A DNA stretch of 60,628 bases from Ga0074130 sp035492055 (GTDB lineage: Bacteria; Pseudomonadota; Gammaproteobacteria; Burkholderiales; Rhodocyclaceae), in assembly GCA_035492055.1 (NCBI GenBank), contig DATJJR010000094.1, positions 1 to 60,628 on the forward strand, read 5' to 3'. Positions 15,883 to 24,864 of the stretch are shown one piece after another. Made by a program: the position numbers and the translations under genes. Numbering within the stretch: position 1 is the stretch's first letter; every line of letters starts with the position of its first letter. The notes below the pieces were generated by a model. That model saw only the letters and a program-made list of their open reading frames with translations, ran no database searches and had not been told where the DNA came from.

Positions 15883-18336
15883 TCAAACAGCAATGATTTC
15901 GTAACGCTTGCGAATTTCCGGATCCTTGACCGCCTGCAGCCACGGATCCTCGAAGCCCTGCAGCGAATACAGCATGCGTTCGTACAGCTCCTTGCGGCGC
16001 TCGGCATCGTCGAGAATGATCTTCTTGACATAGTCGAGACCGACACGTGCGACGTAGTGGCAGGTGCGCTCGAGGTAATAACCTTCTTCGCGATAGAGCT
16101 GCAGGAAGGCGGCGGAATACTCCATCACCTCCTCGTCGCTGCCGACCTTGACCAGGAACTCGGCCACCTCGGTCTTGATACCGCCGTTGCCGGCAACGTA
16201 AATTTCGTAACCTGAATCCACGCCGATCACACCGACGTCCTTGATACCGGCTTCGGCGCAATTGCGCGGACAGCCCGACACCGCAAGCTTCACTTTATGC
16301 GGTGAATACATGCCGAACAGCATGGTCTCGAGCTTGACGCCCATGGTCATCGATTTCTGCGTGCCGAAGCGGCAATGCTCGGAACCGACACAAGTCTTCA
16401 CCGTGCGAATGCTCTTGCCGTAGGCGTGGCCCGAGACCATGCCGGCCTTGGAGAGATCTTCCCAAATCTTGGGCAGATCCTCTTTCTTCAAACCGAGCAA
16501 ATCGATGCGCTGCCCACCGGTGACCTTGACCGTCGGCACTTTGTACTTGTCGGCAACGTCGGCAATGGCGCGCAGTTCGTCCGGCGTGGTGATGCCGCCG
16601 AGCATGCGCGGCACCACTGAATACGTACCGTCCTTCTGAATATTGGCGTGATGGCGTTCGTTGATGTAACGCGATTGCGGATCGTCCACGGCCTCGTGCG
16701 GCCAGCTTGAGATCAGGTAGTAGTTGAGTGCAGGGCGACAGGTGGCACAGCCGTTCGGCGTCTTCCAGGCCAGCTCCTTCATCACGTCCGACACGGTCAA
16801 CAGATGCTTATCAACAATGGCCTTGCGTACTTCGCCGTGATTGCGATCGGTACATCCGCATACGGGCTTGTCGCTCGGATTGGTCTGCTGATAGGCGCCG
16901 CCAAGCGTGGACGCGAGCAGCTGTTCGACCAGGCCTGTGCATGAACCACACGAGCTTGCCGCCTTGGTGTGCTTCTTCACTTCATCCAGCGTGAACAGGC
17001 CTTGCTCCTTGATCGCCTTGACGATCGTGCCCTTGCATACACCATTACAACCACAGACTTCGGCGGTATCCGCCATCGCTGCGGCCTTGTTCTGGCCTTG
17101 ATGACCGACGTCGCCAACGCGGCTGGCATGCGCCATTTCGCCGAACATCAGCACATCACGCATCTCGGCAATGTTCTGCTTGTCCTTGAGCAACTGGAAA
17201 TACCAGCCGCCATCGCTGGTGTCGCCGTACATGACGGCGCCGACCAGCATGTCGTCTTTCAGGATCAGCTTCTTGTAAACGCCACCCGAAGGATCGTGCA
17301 ACACGACCTCATCGGTCCCCTCGCCGCCCATGAAATCACCCGCGGAAAACACATCGATACCGGTGACCTTCAACTTGGTCGACGTGACCGAGCCTTGATA
17401 GCGACCAATCCCGTGCATGGCGAGGTGATTCGCACAAACCTTGGCCTGCTCGAACAAGGGCGCGACCAATCCATACGCGATGCCACGATGCTCGGCACAT
17501 TCGCCGATGGCGTAGATGCGCGGATCGTAAGTCTGCATCGTGTCGCTCACGACGACACCGCGATTGGTATGAACACCGGCCGTCTTGGCCAACTCGGCAT
17601 TCGGGCGAATACCGGCCGCCATGACCACGATTTCCGCCGGCAAGGACTCGCCGCTCTTCAGCTTGAGCGCGCAAACGCGACCGCTCTCGCCCTTCACCAG
17701 TTCGGCCGTCGACGCATTAAGCTTGAACTTGATGCCCTTGGCTTCCAGCGATTGCATCAGCATGTCGGCCGCAGCCTTGTCGAGCTGACGCTCCATGATC
17801 CAGTCGGCGATGTGCACGACGGTCACGTCCATGCCGCGCAGCAGCAGACCATTCGCAGCTTCCAGCCCTAATAGGCCCGCACCGATCACGACCGCATGTT
17901 TATGCAAACGTGCCGATTCAATCATCATGTCCGTATCGGCAATGTCGCGATAGCCGATCACGCCCGGCAGATCATTACCCGGCACCGGCAAGATGAATGG
18001 CGACGAGCCCGTGGCAAGCAGCAAACGGTCGTACGATGCCTTGGTACCGTCGCTCGAGACCACGCAGCGATTGATGCGATCGATCTTCTCGATCTTCTTG
18101 CCGAGGTGCAGCGTGATGCCGTGTTCCGCATACCAGTCGATCGGATTGAGGATGATGTCCTTCACACCCATTTCGCCCGCCAGCACCGGCGACAGCATGA
18201 TGCGGTTGTAATTGGGATGCGGCTCGGCACCGAAGACCGTGATGTCGTACATGTCGGGCGCGAGCTTGAGCAACTCTTCCAGCGTGCGGCAACCGGCCAT
18301 ACCGTTGCCGATCATGACGAGTTTTGGTTTTTCCAT
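15883..18336 (-). CDS. nirB: Nitrite reductase [NAD(P)H] large subunit NirB
   Basis: The 817-residue enzyme has an N-terminal FAD/NAD(P)H module (MIGNGMAGCRTLEELL) and two BFD-like [2Fe-2S] regions (CGCNGVCKG with CGSC, and CGCTDRN with CATC). The sulfite/nitrite-reductase half carries the siroheme-[4Fe-4S] Cys pairs TCVGSEHCRFG and SGCPRNCAEAG. It reduces nitrite to ammonium in six electron steps. Of two adjacent ATGs I prefer 18336, because GAGG has better spacing. Transcription is predicted from a sigma-54 promoter about 90 bp upstream, back to back with the nitrate transporter promoter. Siroheme demand fits the CbiX-like gene at 26.7 kb. Confidence 0.96.
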   Translation of the reverse strand: MEKPKLVMIGNGMAGCRTLEELLKLAPDMYDITVFGAEPHPNYNRIMLSPVLAGEMGVKDIILNPIDWYAEHGITLHLGKKIEKIDRINRCVVSSDGTKASYDRLLLATGSSPFILPVPGNDLPGVIGYRDIADTDMMIESARLHKHAVVIGAGLLGLEAANGLLLRGMDVTVVHIADWIMERQLDKAAADMLMQSLEAKGIKFKLNASTAELVKGESGRVCALKLKSGESLPAEIVVMAAGIRPNAELAKTAGVHTNRGVVVSDTMQTYDPRIYAIGECAEHRGIAYGLVAPLFEQAKVCANHLAMHGIGRYQGSVTSTKLKVTGIDVFSAGDFMGGEGTDEVVLHDPSGGVYKKLILKDDMLVGAVMYGDTSDGGWYFQLLKDKQNIAEMRDVLMFGEMAHASRVGDVGHQGQNKAAAMADTAEVCGCNGVCKGTIVKAIKEQGLFTLDEVKKHTKAASSCGSCTGLVEQLLASTLGGAYQQTNPSDKPVCGCTDRNHGEVRKAIVDKHLLTVSDVMKELAWKTPNGCATCRPALNYYLISSWPHEAVDDPQSRYINERHHANIQKDGTYSVVPRMLGGITTPDELRAIADVADKYKVPTVKVTGGQRIDLLGLKKEDLPKIWEDLSKAGMVSGHAYGKSIRTVKTCVGSEHCRFGTQKSMTMGVKLETMLFGMYSPHKVKLAVSGCPRNCAEAGIKDVGVIGVDSGYEIYVAGNGGIKTEVAEFLVKVGSDEEVMEYSAAFLQLYREEGYYLERTCHYVARVGLDYVKKIILDDAERRKELYERMLYSLQGFEDPWLQAVKDPEIRKRYEIIAV

Positions 18337-18421
18337 CATCTTCCTCGTTGCATTGTCTTGTCTGAATACCGTGCCGCATCTGAGTGCAATCGCCATGGCG
18401 GCACGTGTCTGGCATCTCATC

Positions 18422-18437
18422 AGCAATTCATGTGCCA
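18422..18437 (-). promoter_or_regulatory. Sigma-54 promoter of nirBD
   Basis: On the minus strand TGGCACATGAATTGCT matches TGGCACRNNNNTTGCW at all defined bases. The predicted transcription start is near 18411, giving a leader of about 75 nt. Confidence 0.8.
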
Positions 18438-18524
18438 AGAATGCAGTTTTTCACAGGTCATTCATTGACAAGGGTTTTTCTGGAATTGACGGTTTTTCTC
18501 TGCTTCTTTTTACGTGCGCGTCAT

Positions 18525-18539
18525 GCCCCAATTTGGGGC
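18525..18539. promoter_or_regulatory. 15-bp palindrome between the two sigma-54 promoters
   Basis: GCCCCAA-T-TTGGGGC is a perfect dyad with a single central base. It lies between the divergent nirB and transporter promoters and could bind a dimeric regulator. The identity of any such protein is unknown. Confidence 0.4.
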
Positions 18540-18692
18540 CTTTTATTAAAAGTTGCACTCAAGATGCACATTTAAAGAACGCACTTTTACTCAAAAAATT
18601 GCCATCGACGAACACGCCAAATCACCGGCGTGCGCGCCAAACTCCGGCACGACAACGGTTTGCAGCAATTGCTCGACCATCGCGTCCGGGTG

Positions 18693-18708
18693 TGGCACAG
18701 CGGTTGCT
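18693..18708 (+). promoter_or_regulatory. Sigma-54 promoter of the nitrate transporter-kinase operon
   Basis: TGGCACAGCGGTTGCT matches TGGCACRNNNNTTGCW at all defined bases. Transcription should start near 18719, about 29 nt before the ATG. Confidence 0.8.
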
Positions 18709-18747
18709 AAACAGGGCTTGCATTTACCACTTTAAAGCGCCCCCATC

Positions 18748-19962
18748 ATGGACAAGAAATCCTTTCTCGAGGCCGGTCACACGCCCACTTTGCTCGCTGC
18801 CTTTCTCTACTTCGACCTCGCCTTCATGGTGTGGGTCATCCTTGGTCCGCTCGGCGTGCAAATTGCTGCCGACCTGCAGCTCACACCGGCACAAAAAGGT
18901 CTCATGGTGGCCACACCGGTGCTCGCCGGCGCTGTGTTGCGCTTTGTCATGGGCATGCTGGTCGACCAGTTGAAGCCCAAGCTGACCGGACTGATCGGCC
19001 AGATTCTCGTCATGGCGGCACTCTTTGTCGCCTGGCACTTCGGCATTCACAGCTATGAACAGGTCTTGCTGCTCGGGGTCTTCCTTGGCATTGCCGGCGC
19101 ATCGTTTGCGGTGGCTTTGCCACTTGCCTCGCGCTGGTATCCACCCGAACATCAAGGCAAGGCGCTTGGCATCGCCGGCATGGGTAATTCGGGCACCGCA
19201 CTGGCTGCATTGATTGGCCCCGGCCTCGCTGCCGCCTACGGTTGGACGAATGTGTTCGGCATGTGTCTGATCCCGCTTGCCATCGTGTTCGTGTTCTACG
19301 TCATCGTCGCCAAGGATGCGCCGGAGTGCCCGCCGCCCAAGCGCATTTCCGAGTACCTGACCGTGCTCAAGGACAAGGATGCATGGTGGTTCATGTTCTT
19401 CTACGCCGTCACCTTTGGCGGCTTCGTCGGACTCGCCTCGTCGCTGACGATCTATTTCAATACCCAATACGGCCTTGACCCGAAGCACGCCGGCTATGCC
19501 ACGGCCGCCTGTGTGTTTGCTGGCTCGATGATCCGCCCGTTCGGCGGCGCGCTGGCTGATCGTATCGGCGGCATTCGCTCCCTGTCGATCGTTTATTTTG
19601 CAGCGGCCATCTTCCTGGCCGTGGTCGGCATCGGCCTGCCGAATATCTGGCTGGCGCTGCTGGTGTTCATGCTCGCCATGCTGTCGCTCGGTATGGGCAA
19701 CGGTGCGGTCTTTCAATTGGTACCGCAACGCTTCCGCAAGGAAATCGGCGTGATGACCGGCCTGGTCGGCATGGCCGGTGGCTTCGGCGGTTTCTATCTC
19801 GCCTCTTCGCTTGGCTACTCGCGCCAGATCACCGGCAGCTACATGATGGGCTTCATGATCTTCGCCGGCCTGGCCATCCTTGCATTGATCGGACTGACTT
19901 CCGTCAAAATGCGCTGGCGCACCACGTGGGGCGCATCGCACCTGACCTCGGCAAGGATTTGA
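18748..19962 (+). CDS. NarK/NasA-type nitrate/nitrite MFS transporter
   Basis: The 404-residue inner-membrane protein has about twelve transmembrane helices and the nitrate-porter signatures GMGNSGTALAALIGPGLAAA in the first half and GNGAVFQLVPQ in the second. It should import nitrate (or exchange nitrate and nitrite) to feed the assimilatory reductase. It begins at ATG 18748 after a short sigma-54-driven leader without an obvious Shine-Dalgarno sequence. It is followed 10 nt later by the phosphatase-kinase gene, as in Pseudomonas aeruginosa, where a Ser/Thr kinase gene adjoins nasA and nirB. Confidence 0.94.
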   Translation: MDKKSFLEAGHTPTLLAAFLYFDLAFMVWVILGPLGVQIAADLQLTPAQKGLMVATPVLAGAVLRFVMGMLVDQLKPKLTGLIGQILVMAALFVAWHFGIHSYEQVLLLGVFLGIAGASFAVALPLASRWYPPEHQGKALGIAGMGNSGTALAALIGPGLAAAYGWTNVFGMCLIPLAIVFVFYVIVAKDAPECPPPKRISEYLTVLKDKDAWWFMFFYAVTFGGFVGLASSLTIYFNTQYGLDPKHAGYATAACVFAGSMIRPFGGALADRIGGIRSLSIVYFAAAIFLAVVGIGLPNIWLALLVFMLAMLSLGMGNGAVFQLVPQRFRKEIGVMTGLVGMAGGFGGFYLASSLGYSRQITGSYMMGFMIFAGLAILALIGLTSVKMRWRTTWGASHLTSARI

Positions 19963-19972
19963 ACCCCATCGC

Positions 19973-21700
19973 ATGCCATTCGATAAAAAGCCGGACATCA
20001 AGACCGAAACGAAGCTTGAAACAAGGCTCGAAACTGAGCTTGGCTATTCCTCGTTGACCGGGCCTCGCCCGCGCAACGAGGATTACTACGGCTTCACCAC
20101 ACCGGAAGGTAGCGAGCTTGAAAACAAGGGGCTGCTCGCTGCTGTCGCCGATGGCGTGGGCGGCCATGCCAACGGCCGGGAAGCATCCGAGTTCACCATA
20201 CGCGGCCTGCTCTCGGACTATTACGCCACGCCCGATACTTGGGCCATTCCCAAGGCACTGGACACAGTCCTGCAGGCGTTGAATCGCTGGCTCTACTCTC
20301 AGGCGCAGAAACAGAAACAAAACGTCGGCATGGCCACGACGCTGACCGCCATGGTCCTGCGTGGCAATCGCTACGTCTATGCACATGTGGGCGACTCACG
20401 CCTGTATCGCCTGCGTGATGGCGAACTTCGTGTGCTGACCAATGACCACGTATGGGATCACCCCGAGCTCGACAACGTGCTGTCGCGCGCCGTTGGCCTT
20501 GATGCGACAGTGGCTGTCGACTACGGCGAAGGCGAATTGTGCGTGGATGACGTGTTCATGCTGTGCTCGGACGGCGTCTGGAACAGGCTTGGCGACGCAC
20601 GCATGCACGACATTCTGTCGCGTCACATCGATCCGCAGGAAGCCGCAACGGCATTGGCAACAACAGCCGAAGCGATGGGCAGTCAGGATAATTGCACTGC
20701 ACTGGTACTCCGCATCAAACGCGTCCCGGCATCGCAACTGCGTGACTCGATTGCACATGCGCAATCCCTGCCGCTGCCACCGACCTTGCGTGTCGGTGAA
20801 TCGATCGACGGCCTGATCATCGATGCCGTGTTGCACGAATCGCGCATCACCATGCTCTATCGCGTACACGTCGCAACCACCGGACAAGCATGCGTGCTCA
20901 AGACATTGCGTGAGCATTCAGACCCGGCCGACATTGCCGCATTGGCGCACGAGGAATGGCTGGCGCGGCGCGTCACCGATGCCTCGTTCCCGCAAGTGAT
21001 TCCGTGGCCGCAACACACGCATCTGTATTACCTGATGACCTGGCATGAAGGTGCAACGCTCGGCGCCTGGCTGAAACAAGGTCGCCGCTGGTCGCCGGCA
21101 GAAGTTGAAGAACTCGGCATTCGTCTGCTCAAAGGCGTGTCGGCGCTGCATCGGCTCGACATTGTGCATCGCGACATCAAGCCGGACAACCTGCATCTCG
21201 GCAGCGATGGCCATTTGCGCATCCTCGATCTCGGCGTCGCCGCATCCGACGGGCAGGAATTCAGTGAAATCAACAATCCCGGCACACCTAGCTACATGGC
21301 GCCGGAACTGTATGCGGGAAGTACGGCGAGTATCGCCACCGATCTGTATGCGTGCGGTGTGACGCTCTACGAACTGCTCACGCGCAAATATCCCTACGGT
21401 GAGATCGAACCGTTCCAGAAACCGAAATTCGGCGATCCGACGCCACCTACGCGCTATCGGCCCGACATTCCCGAATGGCTGGAGGCCGTATTGTTGAAGG
21501 CGGTTGCCCGCGCCCCGCAAGATCGTTTCGAAACGGCCGAGGAGTTCATGCTCGCGCTCGAACGCGGTGCACATCGGCCCTTGCGCGTGCCGCGCAAAAT
21601 GCCCCTGCTCAAGCGTGATCCTTATCTCGCGCTCAAACTGCTCGCGACGCTATCACTTACGCTTAACTTTATCCTGTTGTATCTCTGGATTGTGCATTGA
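19973..21700 (+). CDS. Fused PP2C-type phosphatase and Ser/Thr protein kinase with a C-terminal membrane anchor
   Basis: The 575-residue protein joins a PPM/PP2C phosphatase (~25-250) to a Hanks-type kinase (~275-525) and ends in one transmembrane helix (~552-573). The phosphatase metal residues are present: NED, VADGVGGH (Asp60), CSDG (Asp200) and QDNCT (Asp239). The kinase keeps Lys310 (VLK), a Glu in HEEW, HRDIKPDN (Asp401) and GTPSYMAPE. The usual DFG reads DLG (Asp419) and the glycine loop is weak. It should be a cytoplasmic enzyme tethered to the inner membrane. Co-transcription with the nitrate transporter suggests control of nitrate assimilation, but no substrate is known. A bidirectional terminator follows. 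Confidence 0.92.
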   Translation: MPFDKKPDIKTETKLETRLETELGYSSLTGPRPRNEDYYGFTTPEGSELENKGLLAAVADGVGGHANGREASEFTIRGLLSDYYATPDTWAIPKALDTVLQALNRWLYSQAQKQKQNVGMATTLTAMVLRGNRYVYAHVGDSRLYRLRDGELRVLTNDHVWDHPELDNVLSRAVGLDATVAVDYGEGELCVDDVFMLCSDGVWNRLGDARMHDILSRHIDPQEAATALATTAEAMGSQDNCTALVLRIKRVPASQLRDSIAHAQSLPLPPTLRVGESIDGLIIDAVLHESRITMLYRVHVATTGQACVLKTLREHSDPADIAALAHEEWLARRVTDASFPQVIPWPQHTHLYYLMTWHEGATLGAWLKQGRRWSPAEVEELGIRLLKGVSALHRLDIVHRDIKPDNLHLGSDGHLRILDLGVAASDGQEFSEINNPGTPSYMAPELYAGSTASIATDLYACGVTLYELLTRKYPYGEIEPFQKPKFGDPTPPTRYRPDIPEWLEAVLLKAVARAPQDRFETAEEFMLALERGAHRPLRVPRKMPLLKRDPYLALKLLATLSLTLNFILLYLWIVH

Positions 21701-21707
21701 CCAGAAG

Positions 21708-21736
21708 ACAAACACCGCGTTCAACGCGGTGTTTGT
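21708..21736. terminator. Bidirectional intrinsic terminator between the kinase and the nitrate ABC genes
   Basis: A 12-bp perfect stem (21708-21719 with 21725-21736) encloses a 5-nt loop and ends in T-rich sequence on both sides. It separates two convergent operons with stops at 21700 and 21751. Confidence 0.85.
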
Positions 21737-21750
21737 TTATGTGTTGCGGC

Positions 21751-22545
21751 TCAAGCGGCCTTCTTCAATTGCTTACGGTGCAGGAACTCCACCACGGCGG
21801 CGCGATACTTCGCGAATTCTGGCTTCTCCACCAAATCGAGACGATCACGCGGCCACGGCAGATCGACCGCTTCAATCTGCCCAATGGTCGCCGCAGGGCC
21901 GTTGGTCATCATGACGATGCAATCGGACAGCAATACAGCCTCATCCACATCGTGCGTCACCATGACGACGGTTGCGCCGGTTTCCGACATCACGCGCATC
22001 AACTCGTCTTGCAGGCTGGCGCGGGTCAACGCATCCAGTGCGCCGAAGGGTTCATCCATCAGTAGGATCTTCGGCTCCATGGCAAATGCGCGGGCAATGC
22101 CGACGCGCTGTTTCATACCGCCGGACACTTCGTGCGGCAGCTTGTCCATGGCGTGATCCATGCGCACCATTTTGAGCGCATCGACCGTACGCGCCTTGAG
22201 CTTTTCCTTTTTCTCCTTCGCGCCGAACACACGTTCGACGGCGAGATAGACATTCTCGAAACAGCTCAGCCACGGCAGCAGCGAATGGTTCTGGAACACC
22301 ACGGCGCGATCCGGGCCGGGACCGGCAATCTCGCGGCCATCGCAAATCAGCACGCCTGAGGTCGGCAAGGTCAGACCGGCGATGAGATTGAGCAGCGTGG
22401 ATTTGCCGCAACCAGAGTGACCGATCAGCGAGATGACTTCGCCTTCCTTGATTTCGAGATGAATGTCGCGTAGTGCGGTGAAAGTACCGTTCTTGGTGTC
22501 GAAGGTCTGACCGACGTTTTCAATCTTGACGATGGTTTTGCTCAT
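21751..22545 (-). CDS. nrtD: Nitrate-type ABC transporter ATPase
   Basis: The 264-residue ATPase is of the nitrate/sulfonate/taurine importer family. It has Walker A GHSGCGKST, signature VSGGMKQRVGIARA, Walker B ILLMDEPFGALD and switch VTHDVDEA. It energises uptake through the upstream permease. The track of open sequence permits a GTG four codons earlier, but ATG 22545 has GGAG at six nt. It is the last gene of the nrtA-nrtB-ATPase operon, 15 nt after the permease gene. Substrate assignment to nitrate relies on the binding protein and on location. Confidence 0.9.
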   Translation of the reverse strand: MSKTIVKIENVGQTFDTKNGTFTALRDIHLEIKEGEVISLIGHSGCGKSTLLNLIAGLTLPTSGVLICDGREIAGPGPDRAVVFQNHSLLPWLSCFENVYLAVERVFGAKEKKEKLKARTVDALKMVRMDHAMDKLPHEVSGGMKQRVGIARAFAMEPKILLMDEPFGALDALTRASLQDELMRVMSETGATVVMVTHDVDEAVLLSDCIVMMTNGPAATIGQIEAVDLPWPRDRLDLVEKPEFAKYRAAVVEFLHRKQLKKAA

Positions 22546-22560
22546 GATCATCTCCACGGC

Positions 22561-23451
22561 TCAACGGGTTTCATATGAGAAGCGCTTGGCAAGCAGCAAT
22601 AGGCATTGCTCAAGCAAGAGTCCTACGACCCCGATCACGAAGATCGCAATAATGATGTGCTCGACTTTCAGGTTGTTCCATTCATCCCACACCCAGAAGC
22701 CGATACCGACACCACCCGTGAGCATTTCCGCGGCCACGATCACGAGCCATGCGGTACCGATCGACAAGCGAATGCCGGTCAGCATGTACGGCAGCACGGC
22801 CGGGAACAGGATCTTGGTGACGACCTTCATCTCCGGCAGGTTGAGTACGCGTGCCACATTGAGATAGTCCTGCGGTACGCGACGTACGCCTTCAGCAGTG
22901 TTGAGAATCATCGGCCAGATCGAGCAGATGAAAATCGTCCACGTCGCCGCCGGATCGGCTTTCTTGAAGACCAGCAGACCAATCGGCAGCCAGGCCAGCG
23001 GCGACACCGGACGCAGCAGGCTGATGAGCGGATCGAACATGGCGCTCGCAAACTTGAAACGACCGAGCAGGAAACCGAAAGGAATCCCCACAGCCGCCGC
23101 AATGCCGAAACCAATAGCAACGCGCTGCAGCGACGACAGGATGTTCCAGCCGATGCCCTGATCGTTCGGGCCATTGCTGTAGAACGGATCAGCGAACAAC
23201 TCGACCGCCGATTTCCAGGTCACGGCCGGACTCGGAATACTGCCGCCGCCCTTGGTCGAAATCAGTTGCCACACAAGCAGCAACAAACCCAAACCGAGTA
23301 GCGGCGGAATCACCGTCATGAAAAGTTTGCGCAATACGGCACGACGGCGATTCGGCATCGGTGGCGGAGCAATCTTTTCCACCAACTCAACCGGCTTCGC
23401 GGCTGCCGCTGCACACGCTTCGACCGTTTCATCAACAGGCAATGCACTCAT
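22561..23451 (-). CDS. nrtB: Nitrate-type ABC transporter permease
   Basis: The 296-residue inner-membrane permease has about six transmembrane helices after a 45-residue cytoplasmic N-terminus rich in Ala and Pro. The conserved BPD-transport cytoplasmic loop, around LNVARVLNLPEMKVVTKI, should contact the ATPase. Closest in pattern to NrtB of nitrate importers (IGTAWLVIVAAEMLTGGVG, GFWVWDEWN). It starts with ATG 23451 and lies 23 bp after the binding-protein gene. Confidence 0.9.
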   Translation of the reverse strand: MSALPVDETVEACAAAAAKPVELVEKIAPPPMPNRRRAVLRKLFMTVIPPLLGLGLLLLVWQLISTKGGGSIPSPAVTWKSAVELFADPFYSNGPNDQGIGWNILSSLQRVAIGFGIAAAVGIPFGFLLGRFKFASAMFDPLISLLRPVSPLAWLPIGLLVFKKADPAATWTIFICSIWPMILNTAEGVRRVPQDYLNVARVLNLPEMKVVTKILFPAVLPYMLTGIRLSIGTAWLVIVAAEMLTGGVGIGFWVWDEWNNLKVEHIIIAIFVIGVVGLLLEQCLLLLAKRFSYETR

Positions 23452-23474
23452 TTCTGTCTCCTAACATCCGTGCA

Positions 23475-24755
23475 TCAAGCGTGAATCTTGAAGGACGCGG
23501 CGTACTTCTTCGGATCCTTACCATCCCACACCGTGCCGTCGATCAGCTTGCTGGTACGCAGCTCGCTCTTCGGCAGCGGCACGCCGCCCACTGCAGCCGC
23601 AGCCTGCTTGTAGATGTCGATGCGATTGACGGCCTTGGCTACAGCCAGGTAATCCGGATCGGCCTTGAGCAAGCCCCAACGCTTGTGCTGCGTGAGGAAC
23701 CACATGCCGTCTGACAGGTACGGGAAATTCACCGCGCCCTCGTTGTAGAACGTCATCGCATGCTTGTCGTCCCAGGTCTTGCCGATACCATTGTCGTAGC
23801 GGCCCAGCATGCGCGCGACAATGACGTCGGAATCGGTGTTCACGTAGGACTTTTGCGCCACGGTGTCGGCTGTCTTCTGCTTGTTGGCAATCGACGAGTC
23901 GATCCAGCGGCCAGCCTCGAGAATCGCAGCCGTCATGGCACGCGCGGTATTCGGATTCTGCTTGACCCAGTCAGCGGTCGTGCCCAACACCTTTTCCGGA
24001 TGGTCAGTCCAGATATCCTGTGTGGTCACCGCGGTGAAACCGATGCCATCAATGATGGCGCGATTGCCCCAAGGCTCGCCGACACAATAGCCATCCATGT
24101 TGCCGACACGCATGTTGGCCACCATTTGCGGAGGCGGTACGGTAATAGTCTTGACGTCCTTCATTGGATCAATGCCATTCGCCGCCAGCCAGTAGTAAAG
24201 CCACATGGCATGCGTCCCGGTCGGGAAGGTCTGTGCGAAGGTGTAGTCGCGCTCCTTTTTGGCCACCAGCTTGGCGAGGCTGGCACCATCGCTGACACCC
24301 TTGTCGTGCAAGGATTTGGCCAAGGTAATGGCCTGGCCATTGTTGTTCAGCGACATCAATACATTCATGTCTTTCTTCGGACCACCGACGCCCATCTGCA
24401 CGCCGTAGACAAGGCCGTACAGAACGTGCGCTGCATCGAGCTCGCCATTGACGAGCTTGTCGCGCACGCTGGCCCATGACGCTTCTTTCGACGGAATGAT
24501 CTTGATGCCGTACTTCTCGTCGAATTTCATGACATTGGCCATGACGACGGAGGAGCAATCAGTCAGCGGAATGAAGCCGATTCGTACTTCTTTCTTCTCA
24601 GGCGCATCAGAACCCGCGGCCCATGCGGCAGAACGCACACCGGGCGGCACCATCGCCATCAGGCTGGCGCCCGCTGCACCAAGCGTGGCCGTCTTGATGA
24701 AATCGCGTCGCGTGACAATTTGAGCCTGCGTGAGATCTGCCTTCTTCTCTTCCAT
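23475..24755 (-). CDS. nrtA: Nitrate-binding protein with Tat signal, NrtA/NasF type
   Basis: The 426-residue solute-binding protein is of the NrtA/NasF/CmpA class. A twin-arginine signal (TRRDFIKTATLGAAG) followed by SAAWAAG indicates folded export through Tat to the periplasm. Mature-protein landmarks are VRIGFIPLTDCSSVV and YCVGEPWGNRAI. I chose ATG 24755 (MEEKKADL) because GGAG lies six nt upstream; the TTG at 24767 overlaps that site. Expression is predicted from a near-consensus sigma-54 promoter 83 nt upstream, matching the nirB and nitrate transporter promoters. Confidence 0.92.
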   Translation of the reverse strand: MEEKKADLTQAQIVTRRDFIKTATLGAAGASLMAMVPPGVRSAAWAAGSDAPEKKEVRIGFIPLTDCSSVVMANVMKFDEKYGIKIIPSKEASWASVRDKLVNGELDAAHVLYGLVYGVQMGVGGPKKDMNVLMSLNNNGQAITLAKSLHDKGVSDGASLAKLVAKKERDYTFAQTFPTGTHAMWLYYWLAANGIDPMKDVKTITVPPPQMVANMRVGNMDGYCVGEPWGNRAIIDGIGFTAVTTQDIWTDHPEKVLGTTADWVKQNPNTARAMTAAILEAGRWIDSSIANKQKTADTVAQKSYVNTDSDVIVARMLGRYDNGIGKTWDDKHAMTFYNEGAVNFPYLSDGMWFLTQHKRWGLLKADPDYLAVAKAVNRIDIYKQAAAAVGGVPLPKSELRTSKLIDGTVWDGKDPKKYAASFKIHA

Positions 24756-24848
24756 AGTGAACTCCAATCGAAAATTTTTGGATAGCTGCCCGTGATGCTT
24801 TATTGATGCTTACTGATGCGTACTTGTGAAACTTGTCAGCAACACATC

Positions 24849-24864
24849 AGCAAGCGCCATGCCA
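24849..24864 (-). promoter_or_regulatory. Sigma-54 promoter of the nrt operon
   Basis: On the minus strand TGGCATGGCGCTTGCT differs from the consensus only in the last base of TGGCAC. The predicted start is near 24838, 83 nt before the nrtA ATG. Confidence 0.7.

Larger units (their letters stand above)
18337..18747. other. 411-bp divergent control region between nirB and the nitrate transporter
   Basis: No gene is supported. It holds one sigma-54 promoter for each flanking gene and a central 15-bp palindrome (listed separately), plus a direct repeat of TGCAC around 18553-18569 that could be NtrC half-sites. The middle part is AT-richer than the flanking genes. Confidence 0.7.

Noticed and set aside
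18724..20001. 425-aa frame antisense to the nitrate transporter
   Set aside because: His/Asp/Arg-rich shadow; the sense strand encodes a clear MFS transporter.
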